From NCBI RefSeq assembly GCF_003438495.1, contig NZ_QSSH01000001.1, positions 82,807 to 146,806 on the forward strand: a stretch of 64,000 bases of DNA. Direction: 5' to 3'. The notes beneath the pieces are model-generated. The model did not search any database and was not told the origin of the DNA. It saw only the letters and a list, made by a program, of their open reading frames with translations. Source of the stretch: Collinsella sp. TF05-9AC. Lineage in GTDB: Bacteria; Actinomycetota; Coriobacteriia; Coriobacteriales; Coriobacteriaceae. Shown piece after piece: positions 18,075-25,482 of the stretch. Each line of letters opens with the position of its first letter. The stretch's first letter is position 1. The position numbers and the translations under genes were made by a program.

Positions 18075-18200
18075 TATTAGACCTCGATTTGTTGGGTCGG
18101 GGGAGAGCCTTTCTTGGATGCCGGAGATATACGTTGCGGCAAGCGGATTGTCGAAAGTCGGTCGGTTTGTGCTCCAAGATTTCCAAAAAGTTAACCTTTG

Positions 18201-18232
18201 TTGAACTTAATAGTTAGATAAACTAAACTATT
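18201..18232 (+). promoter_or_regulatory. Promoter with overlapping dyad for the DUF6110 / P-ATPase operon
   Basis: TTGAAC (18201-18206), a 17-base spacer and TAAACT (18224-18229) form a plausible promoter. A dyad with arms AATAGTT and AACTATT (18209-18232), with TTAGnnnnnCTAA inside, covers the spacer and -10. Its AT-rich TTAG/CTAA form recalls DtxR/MntR-family metal-repressor sites. Confidence 0.5.
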
Positions 18233-18315
18233 TTCCAAAAGTGTGCTCGAGCAAACTTGTTTACTCGGGTGCTAAGGCACCGTGCCGCAGTTGTTGCGGA
18301 AAAGGGAGAGACATC

Positions 18316-18561
18316 ATGAAGAAGTCCACGTTTAACACCCTGCTTGTTGGTGGCGGTTTTCTGCTCGGCACGGCCGGCATCAAGCTGCTTACCAGCGCTC
18401 CGGTAAAGAATGCCTGCGTGCAGGGCATCGCGTGCGGTATGCGCGTCAAGAACTGCTATCAGGACATGGTCGAGCAGGCCAAGGCCAATGTCGACGACAT
18501 GGTTGCCGAGGCTGCCTACATCACCCAGAGCGAGGCCGCTGCTGACGAGGCAGCCGAGTAA
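18316..18561 (+). CDS. DUF6110 small membrane-associated protein
   Basis: 81 residues from ATG 18316 behind AAAGGGAGAG. One N-terminal hydrophobic segment (LLVGGGFLLGTAGIKLL) is followed by a short helix with three Cys residues (NACVQGIACGMRVKNC) and an acidic, Ala-rich tail. I place it in the DUF6110 group, which is often encoded beside heavy-metal P-type ATPases, as here (18 bases upstream). The cysteines could bind metal, but that is inference. It shares the dyad-covered promoter at 18201-18232 with the ATPase. Confidence 0.75.
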   Translation: MKKSTFNTLLVGGGFLLGTAGIKLLTSAPVKNACVQGIACGMRVKNCYQDMVEQAKANVDDMVAEAAYITQSEAAADEAAE

Positions 18562-18579
18562 CGCTCCCGGGCACAAACT

Positions 18580-20655
18580 ATGAGATTCTCGATTATTAGC
18601 GAGATCCCCGGCAGGACCCGTCTTCAATTGGCGGGTCCTGTGCCAGAGAGCGATCTCGACGCACTTCTTAAACTCAGCGGCGATATCGACGGCGTGCACA
18701 AGGTGCGCGTTTATGGCCGTATTGGCCAGATGGCGCTCGAATATGACGAGCAGTGTCGTGCAGGCGTGCTCGACGCCCTGGGTGCGCTCGATGCCCAGGC
18801 CATTGCCGACGCAAAGACGGGTTACGTGATGCAGCTTGAGCCACGCAAGCACAAGCTCGTCATGGATCTTGCCACACTTATCGGTGCCCACTACGCGCGC
18901 CGCTGGTTCCTGCCTACGCCGCTGCGTGCCATCTTTGTCGTGGCCGGTTACATGGCATTTTTGCGCGCCGCTCTCCACGAGCTCTCGCAGCCGCGTCTGG
19001 CCGTTCCCGTGCTCGACGCTTCGGCCATCGGTATCTCGTTTGTCAAACGTGATGTCGATACCGCGGGGCAGACGATGTTCCTGCTCAACGTGGGCGAGCT
19101 GCTCGAGGACTACACCCGCGCCATGAGCGAAAACGAGCTCATCAACTCGCTGCTCGATGTGCCCGACAAGGCGCAAAAGGTCGTCGGCGACACCGAGGTG
19201 AGCGTTGCCGCCACCGAGCTTGAGCCCGGCGACTTGGTCGCCGTTCGCACCGGCATGTCCATCTGCATCGACGGCGTGGTTGAGCAGGGAAGCGCCATGG
19301 TTAACCAGGCGACCCTGACCGGCGAGCCGCTTGCCGTCGAGCGCAGCGCAGGCGACGATGTGTTTGCTGGAACTGTCGTCGAGGACGGCAGCATCTTGGT
19401 GCGCGTGCGCGCCAACACGGCTCAGACCAAGCTGCGCTCGATCGTCTCGCTCGTGCAGGCGGCCGACTCGCTCAAGTCCGAGGGCCAGTCGCACATGGAA
19501 GACCTCGCCAACAAGATCGTCCCGTGGAACTTCCTGCTCGCGGGCCTTGTCGCTCTCACCACGCGTAGCCTCATTAAGACCTCGGCGGCGCTGATGGTCG
19601 ACTACTCGTGCGCACTCAAGCTCACGGGTTCCGTTGCCGTCATGACCGCTATGAGCGATGCTGCCAAGATGGGCGTCATGGTCAAGGGCGCGAAGTATTT
19701 TGAGTCGTTTGCCAAGGCCGATACCATTGTCTTTGACAAGACCGGCACGCTCACCGAGGCGCAGCCGCGCCTGGCTTGCGTGCTGACGACCGATGGCTGG
19801 AGCGAGGATGAGGTCCTGCGCCTTTCCGCTTGCCTGGAGGAGCATTTTCCGCATCCGGTGGCGCGCGCTGTGGTCAATGCGGCGCGCGAGCGCGAGCTCG
19901 AGCATCGCGAGCGCCATGCTGCCGTTGAGTATATCGTGGCGCACGGCATTGCCTCGTCAATCGAGGATCGTCGCGCAATCATCGGTTCAGCGCACTTTGT
20001 ATTCGAGGATGAGGGCGCGCAGCTCGAGTCCGACATCAAGGAGCGCATCGAGTCCCAGATGCAGGGCTTGTCGCCGCTGTACCTGGCGGTCGACGGCACG
20101 GTCGTGGGCGTGCTCGGCATCGAGGATCCGCTCAAGCCCGGGGTCCGCGAGGCTATCGCCGACCTGCATGCGCTGGGCGTCAAGCATGTCGTTATGCTCA
20201 CGGGCGACTCCGAGCGCACGGCCGAGCGCATTGCGCGCGAGGCGGGTGTCGATGAATTTAAGGCCGAGCTGCTGCCCGAGGACAAGTACGCTTATGTGGA
20301 ACGCATTAAGAGCGAGGGGCGCCACGTTGCCATGGTGGGCGACGGCGTCAACGATTCGCCGGCGCTCGGCTTGGCTGACGTGGGCCTGGCGATGGGTGGC
20401 GGAAGCGACATCGCCAAGGAGGTCGCCGATATCATCCTGACCGATACGGATCTCGCCGCAATTGTGCGCCTGCGCCGCATGAGCCAGGGCCTCGTTGATC
20501 GTCTGACGAGCTCCTACTCTAAGGTGATGCTTACCAACTCAGCGCTCTTGGCACTGGGTATTACCGGCGCGATTACCCCGCAGGCGTCGTCGCTGCTGCA
20601 CAACGGCTCGACGATTGCCTACAGCCTGAGCAACGCCAAGGCTTACCTGCATTAG
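18580..20655 (+). CDS. Heavy-metal P-type ATPase with SCA in place of the CPx motif
   Basis: 691 residues. An N-terminal HMA-like domain (EIPGRTRLQLAGP; no CxxC) precedes the membrane domain. Phosphorylation motif DKTGTLT is at residues 386-392, the actuator motif is TLTGEPL, HP is present (FPHPVARAV), and the hinge is GDGVNDSPALGLADVGLAMG. The membrane metal motif, normally CPC/CPH/SPC, reads SCALK at residues 343-347. The subgroup with SCALK motifs is poorly characterised; iron or manganese export would fit the DtxR/MntR-like dyad upstream, but the substrate is unproven. No clear ribosome site precedes ATG 18580, so translation may be coupled to DUF6110. A terminator follows at 20680. Confidence 0.88.
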   Translation: MRFSIISEIPGRTRLQLAGPVPESDLDALLKLSGDIDGVHKVRVYGRIGQMALEYDEQCRAGVLDALGALDAQAIADAKTGYVMQLEPRKHKLVMDLATLIGAHYARRWFLPTPLRAIFVVAGYMAFLRAALHELSQPRLAVPVLDASAIGISFVKRDVDTAGQTMFLLNVGELLEDYTRAMSENELINSLLDVPDKAQKVVGDTEVSVAATELEPGDLVAVRTGMSICIDGVVEQGSAMVNQATLTGEPLAVERSAGDDVFAGTVVEDGSILVRVRANTAQTKLRSIVSLVQAADSLKSEGQSHMEDLANKIVPWNFLLAGLVALTTRSLIKTSAALMVDYSCALKLTGSVAVMTAMSDAAKMGVMVKGAKYFESFAKADTIVFDKTGTLTEAQPRLACVLTTDGWSEDEVLRLSACLEEHFPHPVARAVVNAARERELEHRERHAAVEYIVAHGIASSIEDRRAIIGSAHFVFEDEGAQLESDIKERIESQMQGLSPLYLAVDGTVVGVLGIEDPLKPGVREAIADLHALGVKHVVMLTGDSERTAERIAREAGVDEFKAELLPEDKYAYVERIKSEGRHVAMVGDGVNDSPALGLADVGLAMGGGSDIAKEVADIILTDTDLAAIVRLRRMSQGLVDRLTSSYSKVMLTNSALLALGITGAITPQASSLLHNGSTIAYSLSNAKAYLH

Positions 20656-20679
20656 CAGACGTGTTTGCCCACGTTATCT

Positions 20680-20725
20680 GGCCTGCGCCCAGACGGCATC
20701 GGTGTCGTCCGGGCGCAGGCCTTTT
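20680..20725 (+). terminator. Terminator after the P-type ATPase
   Basis: GGCCTGCGCCC pairs with GGGCGCAGGCC, followed by TTTT. Confidence 0.85.
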
Positions 20726-20729
20726 GCAT

Positions 20730-20778
20730 TTGACCATTTGCTAGCTTCTCTATATAGTGTTGCTAGCGATGCTAGCAA
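20730..20778 (+). promoter_or_regulatory. Promoter and operator of the RHH/PIN module
   Basis: TTGACC (20730-20735), 17 bases, TATAGT (20753-20758). TTGCTAGC occurs in the spacer (20738-20745) and again as a palindrome TTGCTAGC-GAT-GCTAGCAA (20760-20778) at the expected transcription start. Three half-sites over a promoter fit autoregulation by the antitoxin. Confidence 0.7.
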
Positions 20779-20798
20779 TTGAAGGGAGCAGGATCAAC

Positions 20799-21152
20799 GT
20801 GGGTGCTGTTAGCGGCATGGCGCAGGTGAACGTTCGCGTAGATCGCCAGGTCAAGAACCGTGCCGAGGAGGTGCTGCGGCTTTCGGGCGGGTCGCTGCCC
20901 GAGCTCATCAAAAAGGTGGTGGCCAAGGTCGCGCAGGGTGGCGGGCAGTGCGAGGAAGTGCTTGCGGCCGTCGACGACCGGCAGCAGATCGTCGCGCCCG
21001 ATACTCCGTTCGCCGCATCATGGGCGGCGGCTGATCAGCTTTACGCGGACCTGGGCATCGCTACGTCGCCCGTGTCCGACGATCGCGATTGGGACACAAT
21101 CTATTCCGAAGCCATGGACGAGCGCTATCGCCAAAAGGGGATGATCCTGTGA
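20799..21152 (+). CDS. RHH-type antitoxin (RelB/DinJ-like)
   Basis: 117 residues from GTG 20799, which has GAAGGGAG ten bases upstream; ATG 20817 is the alternative start. The N-terminal part AQVNVRVDRQVKNRAEEVLRLSG has the beta-strand/helix pattern of ribbon-helix-helix DNA-binding antitoxins. The C-terminal part is acidic and probably wraps the toxin. Its stop overlaps the PIN toxin start by four bases (GTGA), the classical order and coupling of toxin-antitoxin operons. The upstream TTGCTAGC palindrome is the probable operator for antitoxin or complex. Confidence 0.8.
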   Translation: MGAVSGMAQVNVRVDRQVKNRAEEVLRLSGGSLPELIKKVVAKVAQGGGQCEEVLAAVDDRQQIVAPDTPFAASWAAADQLYADLGIATSPVSDDRDWDTIYSEAMDERYRQKGMIL

Positions 21153-21664
21153 GCGGGGCTCCCCTCAAAATAATGGTGGATGCCAACGTATGGGTTGATT
21201 CGTTTTGCGTCGACCATGCCGAGTCGCTTGCCGCACGCGCGTTTATTGGGCAGGCGGCGGAGACGGGGGCGTTGCTGTTCTTTCCGGTGCATATTGCTAA
21301 GGACGTACTGTACGTTGTCCAACATGAGCTGAAGCGTAGCGTTCTTGCCAGCGGGGGAGTGCTCGAAGAGACATCTGCCCGTGCAATTGGCGATGCGGCG
21401 TTGGCGTTTGTTCGGAACATGACCGAAAACGCCACGGCCGTGGGCACTGATGCATCCGATCTGTGGCTAGCCGACAAATATCTGTCGCTCCATCGCGATT
21501 ACGAGGACAACTTGGTACTCGCCGCGTGCAAGCGCGCGCAGGTCGATTACTTGGTGACCAACGATCGCAAACTGCTCGAACATGCCGATCTTGCAGCAAA
21601 GACACCTCGTCAAATGATGCCGATTCTTGCTTTGGCCGATCGCGGCGGCGCGGCTATCGGTTGA
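21149..21664 (+). CDS. PIN-domain ribonuclease toxin
   Basis: 171 residues from GTG 21149, overlapping the antitoxin stop. The PIN fold is indicated by an N-terminal KIMVDANVWVD (first catalytic Asp), conserved acidic positions in the middle, and the C-terminal run YEDNLVLAACKRAQVDYLVTND with the late Asp residues. PIN toxins (VapC and relatives) cut tRNA or rRNA when the antitoxin is lost. The stretch after the last strand (PRQMMPILALADRGG) is typical of the PIN_3-like subgroup. A bidirectional stem follows between this gene and the convergent gene at 21723. Confidence 0.8.
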   Translation: MSGAPLKIMVDANVWVDSFCVDHAESLAARAFIGQAAETGALLFFPVHIAKDVLYVVQHELKRSVLASGGVLEETSARAIGDAALAFVRNMTENATAVGTDASDLWLADKYLSLHRDYEDNLVLAACKRAQVDYLVTNDRKLLEHADLAAKTPRQMMPILALADRGGAAIG

Positions 21665-21676
21665 CGCGAACTGTTT

Positions 21677-21713
21677 GCGGGCCTCTTGGACGACGATGCG
21701 CCAAGGGGCCCGC
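21677..21713. terminator. Bidirectional terminator between convergent genes
   Basis: GCGGGCCTCTTGG pairs with CCAAGGGGCCCGC with mismatches only in the middle; the T tract is weak (GTCTTCTATTT). Confidence 0.6.
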
Positions 21714-21722
21714 GTCTTCTAT

Positions 21723-22157
21723 TTACAAAAGCTCGGCCTTAATGGCGGGGACTTTGGTGAGCTGCTCGGCTGCCTTTTCTTCGGAGCTGCCGAGCGCGGC
21801 TAAGCTGCGGTAGACCCACTCGTTGACCTGGGTGTTCTTGACGCCTGCGGTCTGCATAAGGGCGCCTATCTCGCGGATTGCTGCGAGCAGATCGGCTTTG
21901 GGACCCGCGAGCTCGACCTCGATGCCGTGGTAGGCGGCCACGCCGCGGTTCTCACTCACGTGGTCGATAAAGCCCTCGACGGTCTCAAACTGCTGGGCGA
22001 GAGCTGCATCATCGTCAGCGTCCAGCGCGACGAGTGCGTTCGATACCGTGAGGGCGGGATGTCCGCAGGGGACAAAGCCCTCGATGACATCCATAGCTTC
22101 GGTAATGGTTGAGCCCAGTCCCGCGAGGGCATTGACGAGTTGCTGCTTGTTATCCAT
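21723..22157 (-). CDS. Conserved-looking hypothetical protein, 144 aa
   Basis: I do not recognise the family. ATG 22157 is preceded by AAAGGATCG, a good ribosome site. The product is acidic and soluble, with predicted helices throughout and no signal or membrane segment. Features are NALAGLGSTITEAMDVIEGF at the start, a single Cys-Gly-His (PCGHPAL) near residue 32, and alternating Ala/Glu-rich helices. It lies between the toxin module and tmRNA, transcribed toward the toxin. Composition and codon use match the neighbours. Confidence 0.6.
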   Translation of the reverse strand: MDNKQQLVNALAGLGSTITEAMDVIEGFVPCGHPALTVSNALVALDADDDAALAQQFETVEGFIDHVSENRGVAAYHGIEVELAGPKADLLAAIREIGALMQTAGVKNTQVNEWVYRSLAALGSSEEKAAEQLTKVPAIKAELL

Positions 22158-22311
22158 AACGATCCTTTCGATGGGTCAATTTTGCTTGGCGAAAATATAC
22201 GTGACGCGATCGGCAGCAAAAGTGCGAAGTGCGGTGCACATTAGGGTCTTCACAGCTCGTGCATAGAACAGCTGTCCGCTTTCAGAGCGTGGTAAAATAA
22301 CACTCCACAAG

Positions 22312-22327
22312 CGGGGCTCGCCCCGCA
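22312..22327 (+). promoter_or_regulatory. Hairpin in the tmRNA 5' leader
   Basis: GCGGGGCTCGCCCCGC forms a 6-bp stem with a 4-base loop about 70 bases before mature tmRNA. A TAAAAT -10-like hexamer lies ~20 bases before it. The precursor 5' leader would be removed by RNase P. Confidence 0.35.
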
Positions 22328-22396
22328 TGTTCCTTGAAAAGTCGACGGTTATCGGGTGCTTGTAGGTCCGATACCATCCAGACTTTCCCGACATTC

Positions 22397-22760
22397 GGGG
22401 GCGACTGGTTTCGACACGATAGCTCTGAGAGAGGAAGCAAGCCGAGGTCTCCTCGCCTCGTTAAACAGGGGTACCGTCAAATTGAATTGACAACAACTCT
22501 TCTTTTGAGCCTATGGCTCTCGCTGCTTAGTTTATAGCGGCGCGTCAACCCGGTGATTTCCCCGACACCGGCGCGACGTCATGTTAGGGGAATGCTCCCG
22601 CGCACGTAATCGGTATGGCGCGGGCTAAGACCGAACCGGTTGGGATGCCGCGAGCGTGTCGCTGCGCGCAAAGCGTCCGAGACTAAACCAGCGACTGAGC
22701 TTGGAGATGCCAATCAGGGGGCTTTCGTGGACCGGAGTTCGATTCTCCGCGCCTCCACCA
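22397..22760 (+). ncRNA. ssrA: tmRNA (SsrA)
   Basis: The 5' end GGGGGCGACTGGTTTCGACACG and the 3' end GGAGTTCGATTCTCCGCGCCTCCACCA (quoted in pieces: T-arm GGAGTTCGATTCTCC, acceptor GCGCCTCC, ACCA) pair as a tRNA-like acceptor stem with encoded CCA. The tag reading frame lies at 22489-22530 and reads DNNSSFEPMALAA before TAG; ALAA is the usual proteolysis signal. tmRNA rescues stalled ribosomes with SmpB, whose gene is not in this window. Pseudoknot-forming GC-rich pairs follow the tag. Its 3' end is a frequent phage integration site; inverted fragments of it occur downstream (22819, 23028). Confidence 0.97.
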
Positions 22761-22769
22761 TAAGTAACA

Positions 22770-22806
22770 GGCAGGTAGATACCCATATCTACCTGCCTTT
22801 TTATTT
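22770..22806 (+). terminator. tmRNA terminator
   Basis: GGCAGGTAGATA pairs with TATCTACCTGCC (12 bp), followed by TTTTTATTT. Confidence 0.95.
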
Positions 22807-22818
22807 CTTGTCCGTACC

Positions 22819-23056
22819 GCGTAGAATCGAACTCTATGCAGGGCGCGAGCGTTAAACAAACGCGGAGCGTTTGTAGCGAGCGGGCGAGGACGCCGACAGG
22901 CGGCCGAAGCCGGTGCGGGTTCGCGAAGCGAACACGCGGATTCTCCGCGCAAAGCCTCGACCCGATATGGATGCGATGTTATCGAATCCCAGCCTGCCAT
23001 GCGCCACATCAACGGAATCCCAAACCCGCGGAGAATCGAACTCTATGCAGGGCGCG
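22819..23056. repeat. 25-bp direct repeats carrying an inverted piece of the tmRNA T-arm
   Basis: AGAATCGAACTCTATGCAGG plus GCGCG occurs perfectly at 22823-22847 and 23032-23056. Its start (GCGGAGAATCGAACTC at 23028, GCGTAGAATCGAACTC at 22819) is the reverse complement of the tmRNA T-arm/acceptor. No gene is supported in 22807-23445. Confidence 0.7.
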
Positions 23057-23088
23057 GGCGTAAAGAAAACGCCTTGGCAACGCAGACC

Positions 23089-23353
23089 GGGACACGCTTT
23101 CCCGATGGCAGCCCAGGCGGAAAGCACGTCCCGGAATCCGCGCTCAGACTGGGATGTAGTTTCCGGATGATGCCTCAAGCGGAAACTGCGACCCGGAATC
23201 GAGCCGTAGAGTGGGATATGCTTTCCCAATGGCAGCTCAAGCGGAAAGTACATCCCGGAATCTTCGTTCGGAATGGGATGCAGTTTCCAAATGAATGGCT
23301 AGCGGAAAGTTCGTTCCGGAATCCGCGCTCAGAACGGGACGCGCTTTCCCGCC
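23089..23353. repeat. Tandem array of a 62-bp hairpin unit, four copies plus a partial fifth
   Basis: Units start at 23089, 23151, 23213, 23275 and 23336 (62, 62, 62, 61 bp). Each reads GGGAnnnnnTTTCC - spacer - GGAAAnnnnnnCCC - GGAATC. Arms change together between units: GCTTTCC/GGAAAGC in unit 1 and AGTTTCC/GGAAACT in unit 2, so the ability to fold is retained while sequence drifts. It fills the gap between tmRNA and the patatin gene. Confidence 0.8.
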
Positions 23354-23445
23354 GACCGCCCCGCCCTCCTCAACTCCAAAACCTGCGCTCTCGCCATCCC
23401 AAAACTGGGTAGAAGAAGGCCAAAACGAAACAGCAGGAGGTCAAC

Positions 23446-24324
23446 ATGACTGCAGAAGATAAGGCAAAGAACGCCGGCAAGGTCGCGCTCGTCCTGGAGG
23501 GCGGTAGCTTTCGCGGGCAATTTACCGCAGGCGTGCTCGACGTTCTCATGGAGGCTGGCGTCGAGATTCCGGCTGTCTACGGTGTATCGGCCGGCGCCCT
23601 CAACGGCGTGAACTACAAATCGCACCAGATCGGCCGTGCCAACCGCATCAACCTGGCTTTCTGTAACGACAACCGCTTCATGGGCGCCGCGTTGTTTGCG
23701 GCCACGGGCTCTATCGTCGGCTACGATTTTATCTTCAACGATGTCCAGGACCGCCTGGACCCCTTTGACAACGAGACGTTCGATGCGAGCCCCATCGAGA
23801 TGTACGCCGTCGCGACGGACATGCTCTTTGGAACCGCCACGTACCTCCCGGTCAAAAGCGCCGTGCTCGACCTCGACGCTGTGCGCGCATCGACCTCGTT
23901 GCCGCTGGTGACACCGCCGGTCGAGATAGACGGGCACAAATACGTCGACGGCGGCGTGGCCGATTCGGTTCCTATCGAGCATGTGCTGGAGGAGGCGGGC
24001 TTCGACCGTGCGGTCGTCATCGTCACGCAGGACCGCTCGTACGAGAAAAAGCCCTACGAGTTTTTGCCGGCCGCGCGCGCCCGCTATGCCGACTACCCCT
24101 ATCTGCTCGAGGCTATCGAGACGCGCCACGACCGTTACAACATCCAGCGCATGCACCTGTGGAAGTATGAGCGCGAGGGCCGTGCGTTGGTCGTCGCTCC
24201 GCAAAAGCCGGTCGAGGTCGGCCATGTTGAGCACGATCCGGCAAAGCTTCTGGACCTGTATATCCAGGGCCGCCAGGAGGCAAAGCGCCTGCTCGCGGAA
24301 ATCCAAGAGTTCGTTGAGCGCTAG
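23446..24324 (+). CDS. Patatin-like phospholipase family protein
   Basis: 292 residues from ATG 23446, with GCAGGAGG upstream. The patatin fold is marked by the oxyanion-hole stretch LEGGSFRGQFTAGVLDVL, the nucleophile elbow GVSAG and the catalytic Asp in VDGGVADSVP. The spacing fits the bacterial YjjU/RssA-like group, which are cytosolic or membrane-associated acyl hydrolases; no signal peptide is seen. The C-terminal ~90 residues, with many basic and aromatic residues, resemble the extension found in YjjU-type proteins. The physiological lipid substrate is unknown. It is a single gene ahead of the rplM promoter. Confidence 0.88.
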   Translation: MTAEDKAKNAGKVALVLEGGSFRGQFTAGVLDVLMEAGVEIPAVYGVSAGALNGVNYKSHQIGRANRINLAFCNDNRFMGAALFAATGSIVGYDFIFNDVQDRLDPFDNETFDASPIEMYAVATDMLFGTATYLPVKSAVLDLDAVRASTSLPLVTPPVEIDGHKYVDGGVADSVPIEHVLEEAGFDRAVVIVTQDRSYEKKPYEFLPAARARYADYPYLLEAIETRHDRYNIQRMHLWKYEREGRALVVAPQKPVEVGHVEHDPAKLLDLYIQGRQEAKRLLAEIQEFVER

Positions 24325-24423
24325 CGACGGCGAACCCTCAAAAAATGACAACAGCTAAAGAGCTGGAAAATCACGGCTCGTGGATGACATGTGCAGAAAC
24401 TCTGGTCGGAGCCAAAATACCTG

Positions 24424-24451
24424 TTGACTCGTACGGCGAGCGGGGTAATAT
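24424..24451 (+). promoter_or_regulatory. rplM-rpsI promoter
   Basis: TTGACT (24424-24429), a 16-base spacer and TAATAT (24446-24451), about 65 bases before rplM. A leader of ~60 bases remains, in which I see no clear autoregulatory fold. Confidence 0.7.
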
Positions 24452-24517
24452 GGACGGGTTACTTGCAGAGCCCCGTGAATCTCTGTAACAACACGTACTG
24501 TACATGGAGGAGTCTAA

Positions 24518-24961
24518 GTGATTTCGAAATCGACTCACTACGCCAAGCAGGGCGAGGTCCAGCGCAACTGGGTTCTCGTCGACGCCGATGGTGCTGTCCT
24601 GGGCCGTCTTGCCACCCAGATCGCAATGATCCTGCGCGGTAAGAACAAGCCCCAGTTCACGCCCAACAGCGACTGCGGCGACTTCGTTGTCGTCATCAAC
24701 GCCGATAAGGTCCAGCTTACCGGTAACAAGGCCGACACGAAGACCTATTATCGCCACAGCGGCTACAACGGCGGCCTCAAGGCTGAGAGCTTCCGCCAGG
24801 CTATGGAGAAGCACCCGGAGAAGGTCATCGAGCGCGCCGTTCGCGGTATGCTGCCCAAGACCACCCTCGGCCGTGCCCAGATGACCAAGCTTAAGGTCTA
24901 CGCTGGTGCCGAGCATCCGCATGCTGCCCAGAACCCCACGAAGATTGAGCTGGAGGCTTAA
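24518..24961 (+). CDS. rplM: 50S ribosomal protein L13
   Basis: 147 residues from GTG 24518, which follows GGAGGAGTCTAA. Landmarks of L13 are [19 protein letters not shown], the [16 protein letters not shown] motif, [12 protein letters not shown] and the C-terminal [15 protein letters not shown]13 is an early assembly protein of the large subunit. It is followed two bases later by rpsI, the near-universal rplM-rpsI pair. A clear promoter precedes it. Confidence 0.98.
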   Translation: MISKSTHYAKQGEVQRNWVLVDADGAVLGRLATQIAMILRGKNKPQFTPNSDCGDFVVVINADKVQLTGNKADTKTYYRHSGYNGGLKAESFRQAMEKHPEKVIERAVRGMLPKTTLGRAQMTKLKVYAGAEHPHAAQNPTKIELEA

Positions 24962-24963
24962 AG

Positions 24964-25359
<396 letters not shown>

Positions 25360-25389
25360 GGTTTTATCTCCTTTCGAGATACAATGTAC

Positions 25390-25434
25390 AAGCGGGGCCT
25401 GCCGATTCCTCGGCGGGTCCCGCTTTTCTTTTTC
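25390..25434 (+). terminator. rplM-rpsI terminator
   Basis: AAGCGGGGCCTGCCGA pairs with TCGGCGGGTCCCGCTT with one mismatch, followed by TTCTTTTT. Confidence 0.92.
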
Positions 25435-25482
25435 GACTAGGGTGGGCGGTTGCATATCGCCTGCTAGGGAAGGAGCGATCCT

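Noticed and set aside
17929-18217. Short plus-strand open frames before the DUF6110 gene
   Set aside because: They lie within the MITE-like inverted repeats and have no ribosome site.
23089-23353. CRISPR array
   Set aside because: The repeats are contiguous, with no unique spacers, and no cas genes exist in the window.
22852-23412. Open frames on both strands through the region after tmRNA
   Set aside because: They are produced by the 25-bp direct repeats and the 62-bp hairpin array; no ribosome sites and no domain content.
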